Below are positions 30,801 through 41,002 of a stretch of 64,000 nt of DNA, in pieces. The notes under the pieces are model-generated. The model was not told where the DNA came from. It saw only the letters and a list, made by a program, of their open reading frames with translations, and searched no databases. The DNA is from Ganoderma boninense (lineage: Eukaryota > Basidiomycota > Agaricomycetes > Polyporales > Polyporaceae): contig CM035304.1 in NCBI GenBank assembly GCA_002900995.3, forward strand, positions 603,498 through 667,497, in the 5' to 3' direction. The number at the start of each line of letters is the position of its first letter. The first letter of the stretch is position 1. The position numbers and the translations under genes are program-made.

Positions 30801-33800
30801 TCTTCTCCGGTTCAAGTTCGCGCCACATTTGCGCCGCGGTGTGAGACCAAATTCCTATGTCCCTGGTGCCCGCTTCCCGGATCACCTCGTCGTTGTGATT
30901 AGAAGCCCATAACCTCATGGCTCCTACTCGACGTGAGCTCATGGCTTTCCAAAATGGATTCACGCCATTCTTTCGTGGCTTCGCTGGAACACCAGACTCT
31001 ATATTCGTGACATGGTTCTTGAACCATGACTTGATAGCCTGCTTTGAGCGTCAGTCCAGAATCGCAACAGTCCCACCCTCATACATGGAGACGTACCCGG
31101 CGAACATCTGCATCTGGGATATTTCGCTTTCGGAAGCCCCTTCTACAAACCTCGTCCGCCAACATCTTATCTCCCACATCGTCCCTTATCTTCTGTCGTT
31201 GCTTCTGCTGCTTCCTGCCGTCAAGCTCTTGGAAATGTACCATTTCGGCCTTGAGCATGGCATGCGCGGCTTGATGCTTCTTCCATTCTCAGCTGCTGTT
31301 GTAGTATTGATGTATCATGTTACGACTAACACCCTAGAGCGTTTTACATCAGGTTACGGCTAAAAGTGCGATGTATCAGGAACCTCTGGAGCCTCCGGGA
31401 CAGCTTGTCGTCGCTTGCCTTATTTAGGAGGTCCTCCTCCGGGGCCACTGATGGCACAGCATTGCTGCCTCCCAGGCTTATCTAAGCTTGTAGACCACTG
31501 TCCCGGGTGCCTGGGTGCCTCCCCCATCAATTCTGGGCTCCCTCCCATCAATTCCGGTATTTCCCCATCAATCCTGGGCTCCCCCATCAATTCCGGGTTC
31601 TCCCATCATTCTACCAACCTCCTGCCTCTCCTGTCCCAATATGGCAGTCTGTCCTTCCTCCCGGAATTGTGTTAGCTGTATCTCCCTCAATTCTGGGTGT
31701 ATTGACTTCGTTCTTTTTGCATTATGTTCGTCTAATTAGCGCGCTTCTAATGCACCTAACACGACCATACAACGAGGGTTATAACATATACTAATGGCCC
31801 CTCTATATTCGCTCTAGGGGGGAATGTTTGGCCCATATCTCGGCCGTTTTTGCACGCATTTGCTCGCGTGAGGGCGCGTTTTGTTTGCGTAATCAACGCG
31901 CACAAAACGAGCCCTCTTGCGTCCAAATCCGTCCACCCGTTCTTCCGGTGCATATATCCCCTCCTCCTGGGGAACAGGTATATGCACCTTGGGAACCACT
32001 GGACCGATTGGCTTCGTTCTTTTTGCGTCTGGTAGCTACTAGTAAGTGCATTCTAGGCATATAGGCTGCATACATGCGCACCCAGTTGCCACTGTATGAG
32101 GGGGGCATCAATAGTCACCAATAGTCGACTTCTTCCCCCCATATCTCCTTCGGTTCTTGGCCGTTTTTTGTGCCCCTTATATTCCCAGAAAGCCCTTGCA
32201 TAGGGCTTTCCAACGAGCCTACATACGCCCCAATCCGTCCACTACAGCCCTCGGACCATGGACCCCTTCCCCTGACTACTCCCCTCCCCACTGTTTGGCC
32301 CATATCTTGGGCAGTTCTGGGCCAATCCACTTGCTCTCTTTTGCGTCCTATGCATGCAATAGCACTATTTGTAACCATGCAGTGTATACCACTATCCCCT
32401 CCAACGATCTATATAGAGTCTGTTATCAGTGGTACCTAGATCTACCCCCCTCTGACATATATGTAAGTGGTGGTAGCTGACTAGATCATATACACTACTT
32501 GAAAGCCCTTTGCAGCCGCTTTCCAACAAGCCCAAAACCATCCAAATCGGTCAAGAAATGGATGAGATATAGCTAATAGATCAAATGTACACTGGGGTGT
32601 AAGACACTTTAAGACAGGCAGTAAGACACTGCTCTCGGAAATGCCTTACTAGCCCAAGGGGTCCCCCTTGGCTTCCACAAGTTATATCTCAATGACTTCT
32701 TACCTGTTTCCCCTCAACTTTGTTGCATTGGATAGCTGTAATTGGCTGCTATCCGACCCTGTAACTACATGTTTTATCAGGCAAATGGAAAAATTGTCAG
32801 AGGGGGTAAACTGGTGACTACTGATAACACCCTGGATATAGATCTACATGCCTGATAGTACTTTTCAGTGGTGAATTGGCTTGTGGTATAGTACACATAT
32901 ACAACGCAAAAGAGAGCAAGTGGATTGGCCCAGAACTGCCCAAGATATGGGCCAAACAGTGAGGAGGGGAGTAGCCAGGAGAAGGGGCCCATGGTCCGAG
33001 GGCTGTAGTGGACGGATTGGGGCGTATGTAGGCTCGTTGGAAAGCCCTATGCAAGGGCTTTCTGGGAATATAAGGGGCACAAAAAACGGCCAAGAACCGA
33101 AGGAGATATGGGGGGAAGAAGTCGACTATTGGTGACTATTGATGCCCCCCTCATACAGTGGCAACTGGGTGCGCATGTATGCAGCCTATATGCCTAGAAT
33201 GCACTTACTAGTAGCTACCAGACGCAAAAAGAACGAAGCCAATCGGTCCAGTGGTTCCCAAGGTGCATATACCTGTTCCCCAGGAGGAGGGGATATATGC
33301 ACCGGAAGAACGGGTGGACGGATTTGGACGCAAGAGGGCTCGTTTTGTGCGCGTTGATTACGCAAACAAAACGCGCCCTCACGCGAGCAAATGCGTGCAA
33401 AAACGGCCGAGATATGGGCCAAACATTCCCCCCTAGAGCGAATATAGAGGGGCCATTAGTATATGTTATAACCCTCGTTGTATGGTCGTGTTAGGTGCAT
33501 TAGAAGCGCGCTAATTAGACGAACATAATGCAAAAAGAACGAAGTCAATACACCCAGAATTGAGGGAGATACAGCTAACACAATTCCGGGAGGAAGGACA
33601 GACTGCCATATTGGGACAGGAGAGGCAGGAGGTTGGTAGAATGATGGGAGAACCCGGAATTGATGGGGGGAGCCCAGGATTGATGGGGAAATACCGGAAT
33701 TGATGGGAGGGAGCCCAGAATTGATGGGGGAGGCACCCAGGCACCCGGGACAGTGGTCTACAAGCTTAGATAAGCCTGGGAGGCAGCAATGCTGTGCCAT

Positions 33801-35639
33801 CAGTGGCCCCGGAGGAGGACCTCCTAAATAAGGCAAGCAACGACAAGCTGTCCCGGAGGCTCCAGAGGTTCCTGATACATCGCACTTTTAGCCGTAACCT
33901 GATGTAAAACGCTCTAGGGTGTTAGTCGTAACATGATACATCAATACTACAACATATGGTGCCATTCTACTCGTTTGCGTCTTGGAGCTGGACCCGTCTG
34001 TACCTTACTGTTGTGGACTGGACCCTCCTCGTCGTCGTCGACGTCGTCGTCATCTTCCTCGTCGTCGTCGTCATCGTCCTCGTCCTCATCGCACTTGTCC
34101 TTGTTTCTGGCATTTGTCGCTGAGGAACATGGCCCCGACACAGTGTTCCCACCCGACGAAGAGACAGCACCGGCAGATGGTATGGTGCTGGAGGACGCGT
34201 TGGAGCTTGTGGACGTACTCGAGCTTGATGTCGTAGACGCAACGCCTGTAGCATTGTCGCTGCATGTCGGACTTGCGCTGGTCCACGTGTCCGCATTCGA
34301 TGACGTATTGTCCGTCCCGGCCACCCGGTCGCCAGCCCCGATATCCCCGGTCGAAGCCATCCCCGTCGCATACGATGGTGATGACGTGCTGCCGTTCGAA
34401 AGTCCTAGGCATCCTGGAGATACCACAGGTATGTATGAAGACATCGAGGCGTGCGGTAGCAGTAGACAGCGTTGAAAGTTTCTTGTACCCCACCATCCAC
34501 CGAGTACCGTTAGAGAAACACCGTGGTGGGCAGTTGGGTCGTACTTACTAGATGCGCCCTGTCCTTTACTGGCCACCTCCCCCTCCCTCCAATAATTCTT
34601 CCTTCCTTCACCACGACGACGACAGAAACAAGCCACTCGGGTGGGGACTCAGTGCAGATCTGTCCCAAGTCCGAAGAGAGCGCGTCAACGACCTAGTAGA
34701 CAGGAACACCAGGAAGACGTGTGTATCACAGACAGAAGAATAGCGTACCGGGTGTGTACCGTGGAGAGCGGAAGAATGCGTGGGTGAATGGCAAGTGAAA
34801 ATAGTCACAGCCAACGCGCTGGCTTTGTAGAGATCAGGTACTCCGCCTATGCCGAGGCTGGGCGTGTTTCCTCCCCAAATATTGACGGCACGGTCACGCT
34901 GTGTTCGGCTATTCATCCAGCCCTTGGGTCGCTCTATTTTCCACTGCACCTCGTATCCATAGCATACTCACCCTTTATCGCTCTCTATTATCAGGTGCCA
35001 TTGTTCTCCATTCGCTGTTACGATATCTGTACTACGTCTTAGGTATTATATCTCCGCTCCATATTATCCTGCACCTCCTCACCGGCTACAGTATCCTGCC
35101 TAGTATCCTGCTCTATAACGAGTCATGCGCTGGAACCATGAGGGAAGAGCCTGGAGATAGATATCGATATCGGAATGCTAGATCATGCATATGTAGTGAC
35201 GCTCACTCACTCGTCGAACGTCTCCCCCAGAGAATCCAGCGTCTTCAAACAAATCCATCAGATACCCGTCCATGAACAGATCGTTGGCAATGTGCCATAT
35301 GTACACCCGCCGCTCGCGTCGCCGTAGTCCAGCGTACTGGTTGAGATGTGGAAGCAGGTATGCATGGGCTTCCGGGAAATCATTCCAACGCAAGGTAGGC
35401 CGCCGGGGAGGGTAATGTGGCGGAATGACGCAGGTAGCATTGCAGTGTGCCGCGTAACGTCTCGCGGCCATCCATCGACCGAAAGTCAAGTCGGGTGCCA
35501 AGGTCCCAGCCTCTCGGTCCGCTTGTAGCTGGGCTCGAAACTCCACGAAGTCGTGATGATACAAGGGCGGCATGGTTATAGGGAAGAAGGCCGGTCCGCG
35601 TATAAGCCCCACATATTCATCCGTGGCCGATGGTGACAT
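27816..35639 (-). CDS. KDZ cargo: large multi-domain nuclear-type protein, split by the hairpin element
   Basis: Exons join in frame from 35639 to 27816. An N-terminal region (35639-35190) contains FGRWMAARRYAAHCNATC and LRWNDFPEAHAYLLPHLN. A Ser/Thr-rich then strongly acidic part (34480-34020) leads to RRKRVEW. After the hairpin element the frame resumes WKKHQAAHAMLKAEM. Then come AIKSWFKNH and an HMG-box-like stretch (AMRLWASNHNDEVI to MWRELEPEKKAAWEARAAEH, 30780-30960), HLVMDVLGDALAQGIGMG (30660), TVRQSPKTFVAEMWLEVIRV (30075), a long low-complexity region with a 30-residue repeat, a basic KRAKKTREKK, and a GR-repeat tail. I know similar predicted proteins from Agaricomycetes but no assigned function. 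DNA binding in the nucleus is inference. Exon 1 to exon 2 linkage across 34640-35190 is the least certain join. Confidence 0.6.
27836..27900 (+). repeat. (CCCTCG)n microsatellite coding for a Gly-Arg tail
   Basis: Hexanucleotide run with one variant unit. On the minus strand it encodes the repeated GR near the C-terminus of the large cargo protein. Confidence 0.85.
29055..29347 (-). repeat. 90-bp tandem coding repeat, about 3.3 units
   Basis: A 90-bp unit beginning GCGGCGGTCGGCGGATTGTA (plus strand) recurs at about 29057, 29147, 29237 and, partly, 29327. It encodes a 30-residue repeat of the type FYNPPTAAQSAVAHSAPDKP in the large cargo protein. The units differ at only a few bases, so the expansion is recent. 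Confidence 0.9.
31290..33961. mobile_element. 2.67-kb hairpin (foldback-type) element with 1.06-kb inverted arms
   Basis: The left arm 31290-32346 and right arm 32904-33961 are near-identical inverted copies with only a few substitutions and 1-nt indels. The 557-bp centre is also weakly palindromic but diverged. Ends read CAGCTGCTGTTGTAG and, inverted, CACCATATGTTGTAG. The 7-bp CCATTCT flanks both sides (31283-31289 and 33962-33968). I find no coding potential, so it is non-autonomous. It interrupts the large KDZ cargo gene: on the minus strand RRKRVEW before it and EWKKHQ after it share the TSD-encoded EW, and removing the element plus one TSD restores the frame. The superfamily is unknown. 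A 7-bp TSD, or 8 bp with one mismatch, would be compatible with hAT or KDZ-type transposases. Confidence 0.88.
33962..33968. repeat. Right target-site duplication of the hairpin element (CCATTCT)
   Basis: Identical to 31283-31289 on the other side of the hairpin element. Confidence 0.8.
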
Positions 35640-35946
35640 GGACGTGGCTCAGAGTGGGTAGAAATGGGATAATGCGCCGGGAGGCGTAGCCAGCGCGCCT
35701 GATACTTATACATTAGGGTAGCAGGAGACTAGCAAGCGACGATTAAATTGCATTTACATGGACTCCGCCCACTCTGCCCGATCCCTGGGCCAGAGTCCCC
35801 CACGGTATTATACATGCGGTATTCTAGTTCACGGCGCCTAGGATATTCAGTCGCTGATATGGATGGAGTGGGGGATGTGGCAGTTGGCATTACGAGACAT
35901 TAGGTAGCGTAAACGATATTCCAGACAAACGCACTACGCATTGTAT

Positions 35947-37561
35947 CTAGAGTATGTATGGTTCCCGCTTCGTTCCTTTACCCTCTAGCTTCATCGCGGT
36001 TCGGAGGCGTCGCTGACACCTTCTACGCAAGGCTTTCTCCTCTAGCACTAGACTAAGCTCCACCACAGGTTCAGGCCCTACCAGACTCCTCTTGCGTTTG
36101 CGCGTCTTCACGCTGTCGGTATCCACCGTAAGATCTATCACGTTAGATGTCCCCACAGAATGGCCACCGCCGACGCTTGTGGTAGCGGCGGCCGTATTCG
36201 CTGCAGGCGGCACAGGCATGTCTCCAGTCTTTTCCACCGAGGGCGCCGGGAGTGCCAGTGGAATGCGCTTCGACGTGACGGAGTTGGTGGGCAGCGTGAG
36301 CCGCTGACGCGTCGCCTTAACGGCTGGACCTGGGACGCGCAACGCAAGGAGTGGACGCTTGGGTTTGTCGCTCTGCTTGGGGCCAGGAAGTGCCAGGAGT
36401 GGACGCTGGGTACGGACAGCGGCGAAACCAGAACCCGTGGCGACTTCGCGAGGGGCTGCTTGAGCGAGAGGTTGGGGAGCACCGTCGTTCTCCGCGGCAA
36501 TGGCGGCGAGGTCATGCAATGCCAACCCCTGGCGTACCCAGTCCGGATATATGTGTTTCACGTAGAGGTCCAGCCACAGAGTCACGTTGACTCTGGGATG
36601 CCGGTAAATTGCCCCTCCTCCCTCGCACACTGTTACGGTCTGGCACGGCTGAACCGCTTTCGTCCACGCTTGTTGAAAGGGCTCGTACATGAGATACGAG
36701 CTTAACTCTCGGGAGTTGGGTGCTAGGCCTAGGGCCCGAATAACGGCGGGCTGTCTGAAGGTGAAACCGACCAGAGCTCCAAGTTTCTTGCCTTTGGCCA
36801 CCACACGATACGGTCCAATGCGGTCCTATCATGGTAGAATAGGGATGAGTTGGGACCAGATAGCGAGGATAGATGAGACAAACTCCGTACAATCTCGTAT
36901 ATGACTAGCAGCACATCCACCTCCTCTCCATCAGCTGCGAGGACCAACGGATAAGCTTGAGTGCGAACAGGTAGGCGACTGGCATCAACAGCCTCGCCGA
37001 GACGTGGCAAATCCTCAAAGCCAGGCATGGATGCGGTGAAGGCCGTGAAAAGCCCAGGGGGCGGCAGAGGGCATCCCCGGAGAACCACCGCATCCCGAGC
37101 TAGCAGAGCCATCGTTGCTTGGCAGCACCATCGGGCGAACTCTTCACTCTGGAATGGGGGAGGATGCAGAGCGGCGAGGTCTAGGAGCAGTCCCAAACGA
37201 GTATCGAGAGTCATTTGTAACTTGATGGGCTTGAGATGCCGGGCGCATCGGGTAGAACGGGTCTGAAAAAGGACCTGTTCAGTTCACGTCCCACTTCGAC
37301 GTCCGGGCGATGGTCCTTACGTTAGGGCACTGAGGTGGACGTGGTGGCGGTTGAGTAATAGCGCCACTGACAGGGGAGCAAGCGGCTTACCACACTCAAA
37401 ATAAGACCGATGTCGTCCTTCTTGGTGCCAGGGCCGCCCGTGACGATCTTGTAGGAATGTTTGCGTCCCGTAACTGCGCAGGCTTCTAGTTCTTCACGAA
37501 CGCGATACTTCGGTGGGGCCGCGGCACGAACCAGTGCATAAACACGAGCATCGTCCGTCAT
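35947..37561 (-). CDS. KDZ cargo: protein with C-terminal SUMO-interaction motif
   Basis: Three or four exons join in frame: MTDDARVYALVRAAAPPK (37561) to ILSV, then a short exon leading into MTLDTRLGLLLDLAALHPPP (37214), ending at EI. After an intron (about 36890-36829) the protein continues DRIGPYRVVAKGKKLGALVG. The total is about 500 residues. The first two thirds are globular-looking with Trp and aromatic residues and no family I recognise. The last third has repeated PLLALP-type short motifs (about 36330-36440), then SNVIDLTVDTDS, a classical SUMO-interaction motif with acidic residues, next to a KTRKRKRS basic signal. A nuclear protein that binds SUMO is a reasonable inference. The MULE in this window independently encodes a protein with VVDLT motifs. 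Confidence 0.6.
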
Positions 37562-38612
37562 CTGGCAGTGGACTGAGGTACGATGGTCGGTATAACCAGT
37601 GGAGGATGTGGAGACGTGGGATGACAGCGGGGAGGCTGAAGATGAGAAAGATGTCTCCAGGCGAAGTCGAGACGGAGTCGGGTTGTGGGCGTGTAAAACG
37701 GAGTGTCCACGGGCACGAAGGACAGCGGGGTAGCCTGCTTTTAAAGTCGCGGATGAGGTTGACTTAGCCCAGGAAAGCCTCTCTCATGTGCATAGCCAGA
37801 GCTTGTTCCGATTCTTGCCGTATGTCTGTATCCGCGTTTCAAGAGCGACGGCGCTACCCGCTGGCTTAGCCAGCAAAAGCGCGATTAAGTGGCAAAACTT
37901 CCCAGCCCTGTCCGGTATGTTCCCACTTCCCGTACCCAATGTCATCTTCTGCTGCTGTTGCACGCAGTGGCAGGGCGCAACCAGTGCACTGAACCCAGAT
38001 GACTTCTTCCTAGCATGGAGGCCTTAGGGACGCACAGTCGTCGTCTGGCTTATATGTACGCGAGCGCACAGCTTGCCTTTGCAATTTACCGGTGCATGTG
38101 GCTTACATACCGTCTATGTTTGAGTGTCTAGATCAGTTAGCATGCTCTCGACCCGGACAAGCAGAGTCACATACCGTCACTGCACCCCGGGGTGCGATCC
38201 GAGTCGTCGCTGACCTGGAGTCAGGGTGACAAGGAAGCGGGAGATACCTGTCTGTTAACGTCACATAAGTTTCAGGCATTCAGATGACTCACACGTCGCG
38301 TCGCTCACCAGGTTCTGTGTTTGTCTGACTGGTAAGAATGACGGGGGTAGGATGTGCGCGAACTGGCCTTCAGACTGACTATCGGCGCTTCGGAGTTCCG
38401 GCAGATGCTGGTCGACGAGTTGAACACGTGGTACGCCTTTCGTGGCTCAGAAGCACACCACCTCGTCTGAGTCCAAGACCGAAGATCGTCTCGCTCGTCG
38501 AACTTAGGTTCGCTGCTGCAGTAAGTGCGGCTCCGAGACAACTGTTGCATATAACGTGGTGCATGCGCCCCACCTGAGGGTTAGACGACTCTGTGTCCCC
38601 CTCCCCCACTTC
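37562..38612. other. Region between divergent KDZ cargo genes
   Basis: About 1.05 kb between the start of the SUMO-motif gene (minus) and the next gene (plus). It contains further TAAGCCAG / CTGGCTTA motifs (about 37765, 37861 and 38047), matching the subterminal ones of the element. I see no gene. Confidence 0.5.
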
Positions 38613-38626
38613 ATGACTAACCCGAC

Positions 38627-40751
38627 GTGTACACGTCTATGCGTCGATCGAGGTTCGTTCCAACGTCTTCATTTACAGTGCACTCGTTCACGCTGACACT
38701 CATTGTCATAGACTTGTACCCTGTAGGGTTTAACGACGGTCTCGTCGGAGCTTGGGGTCCCAACGACGCCTTCCTAGTAACGTCCCCCAACGCCGGGTAC
38801 ATTCCCGAGGTTGTGCAAGGCATTGTATCGATCTACCTGCGAGAAAATGGAGGATTCGGCAAGCCGGACCCTCTACTCTGGCCTCAAGTGTACACATCAC
38901 GGTATCCATACCTCGCCGCGATTCCGAAGGGTCCCCAGTCCCATCCGCGAAACGCTTCCCCTCCCTCTTTTCCCGACTCCGCCATCTGGGTCCGTCCTTC
39001 GTTGGATCATTTCGTATACCTTCGCAACACGCCCATACGAGGGTTTGGCCGATGGTCCGCTGATTTTCTCGTCCCCTTGGAGCACGCTGTCAAGGACATG
39101 TCCAGTCGAGCTGGACGATATGTCCCTCCCCAGACGGCGATCAAGCTGGAACATCTTTGGCAATACGAACAGCAAATGACGATGGCCTGGCTGCGCCTAT
39201 GCCATGTGCCCACTACCTATCGAGACCAAGTACTGCAACTGGCCACGGTGCAGCGTAACTGGCGGTTGTGCTCCGTGTTTATGACTTTCTACGACTTGGC
39301 TGGTCTACCGCCCTCGCCCAACTCCCTACCCGTGGACTACGCGCTCATGGGAGCGTGGACTTCGGAACCCAATGAGGTCCAGAAGCTCTTCTCCTTAGGA
39401 ATTCCTGTTTGGTGGGTACGCGCACCTCACATCGTCTCCTCCGACATCCGCATTCGCCGACTTGTCGCCATGATGTCTGGATCGGAAGTATCCCATTCTA
39501 AAGTCGGTTGCCACACTCCTATCTACCAAGGCCTAGCCGGTCCTCACCATTTGGAGGTAACCTTCTCCATCCCCAGCTACATGGACATCGCCCGCATTCC
39601 CACCTCTCATATTTCCGATCCCGATGAATATCGTGCCATTGCGCGTAGGCAGGCGCCCATGGAAAATGTTCGGCCGACGTCCGCACCACCGTCCGCCCCT
39701 CGGACGCTTGCCGCTATCAGGCGACAACGACTGAAGGGTACGCCACGACCTTCTCCATGTAAGTTCTGTTTGCCTTTTTTTGCAACGCCATCGTGCTAAT
39801 GTACGTATGCCAGACTCCGTTGACAGGCGAGACAGTTCTCCGTTCATCCATCCTTCGCAAAATCGAGGCCGGGACAAGTTCCAGGATCCTTCCCATCCGT
39901 GGATGCCACCCCCATTGCCCAGTTGGGATAGGGCTATGCGTGGAATTGATCGCTCCCACGTAGCCAAACCCGCAGAAGAATTGTGGGGCTACTGGATCCC
40001 AGAGCCCGCCCTCCTTCTAGGAGGGAAGGCTGCCGCCCGACAGCACCGCTACCTGCTCAACTGGCTCTGGGCTCAGCCGGTGTGGCTTTACATGTTGCAG
40101 ATTCCTGGGGCTGGCGCGGTCCGAGTCCCCCCTCAGTGTTGGAGGGACTTCCTCAACGGGGTACCGGACGATCCCAACAGTTTCACGAGAACCGGGAAAC
40201 GCGTATACAAAATTCGGCAGATCTTCGGCCGGATCTTTGAGGAGGTGGAACTGGACGCCGGAGCCGACGGCGAGGTAGAATGGCATGATCATGGTTTGAC
40301 GTGTATTTCGGAAGAGATTGCTCCGCTAATCATTTGGGAGACTTTCGAGTTGGGGTTCCGCTATGAACTTTGGGCTCTAGATCGCTTCATACGCCCTGTC
40401 AAGTCCCCATCGCATGAAGCGGTCCGGACAATGCGCGTGGCCCGAATATTCCCCTACAACAGCTTGTGGGTAGTCGCTGAAATCCCAGCCGCTGACGCAA
40501 GTGGCTTATTCGCTGCCTTGCCACAACGTCGAGTCAACACCCTCAACGCGCTCCGTGATGTGCTTACCGGATGGCCCAAATGCCCTCAATGTATTCTGGA
40601 TGCGAATCCTTTACAAATTGCAGATGCAGTGGATGTCATCGAAGACGTCGAATTTCACCTAGCGTCCTTTTATATACAGACTTTTTTTGAAGCGTCTGGG
40701 CGTGCGCCCATTGTCCCCCACCGTTTACCTCGTACGTCTACAGTGCAGTGA
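38627..40751 (+). CDS. KDZ cargo: ~690-residue protein of an uncharacterised Agaricomycete family
   Basis: Two large exons (to about 39762 and from about 39813) with one 51-nt intron, plus possibly a short 5' exon starting at 38613 (intron GTTCGT...CATAG before the codons for DLYPVGFNDG). The protein includes FNDGLVGAWGPNDAFL, IYLRENGGFGKPDPLLWPQ, a helical middle, LGIPVWWVRAPHIV, then ELWGYWIPEPALLLGG and WRDFLNGVP. I recall this arrangement (a G-hydrophobic-PVWWVR segment and a WIPEPALFL-like segment) in many predicted mushroom proteins near KDZ elements, but with no function assigned. There is no signal peptide or catalytic motif I can name. It stands in front of the transposase in the same direction, 250 bp away. 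Confidence 0.75.
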
Positions 40752-41002
40752 AGATTTGTATCCGCTTTGTAACCTACATTGTTCCTGAACCTCGTAATAT
40801 CTACATGCAACGAGTAACTTGTACGTGTATAAATTACGTATGATAGTCAGGTGCAATCGGAGTGGAGAGGCCGTGTCGAATTACCTCATGTCCTCCTTCA
40901 GGCGATCCACAAGGCCGTCTGGGATCCGTGCGCTTTCCTTCTTTCTCTCTTGTTGTCCGGACTTACCATCGTGCGGGATTCATATCAGCTCTTGTCTTCG
41001 TC

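Noticed and set aside
31290..33961. The inverted repeat as an assembly artefact
   Set aside because: The arms differ at several bases, the centre is diverged, and flanking 7-bp repeats plus frame restoration fit a real insertion. Read-level proof is still missing.
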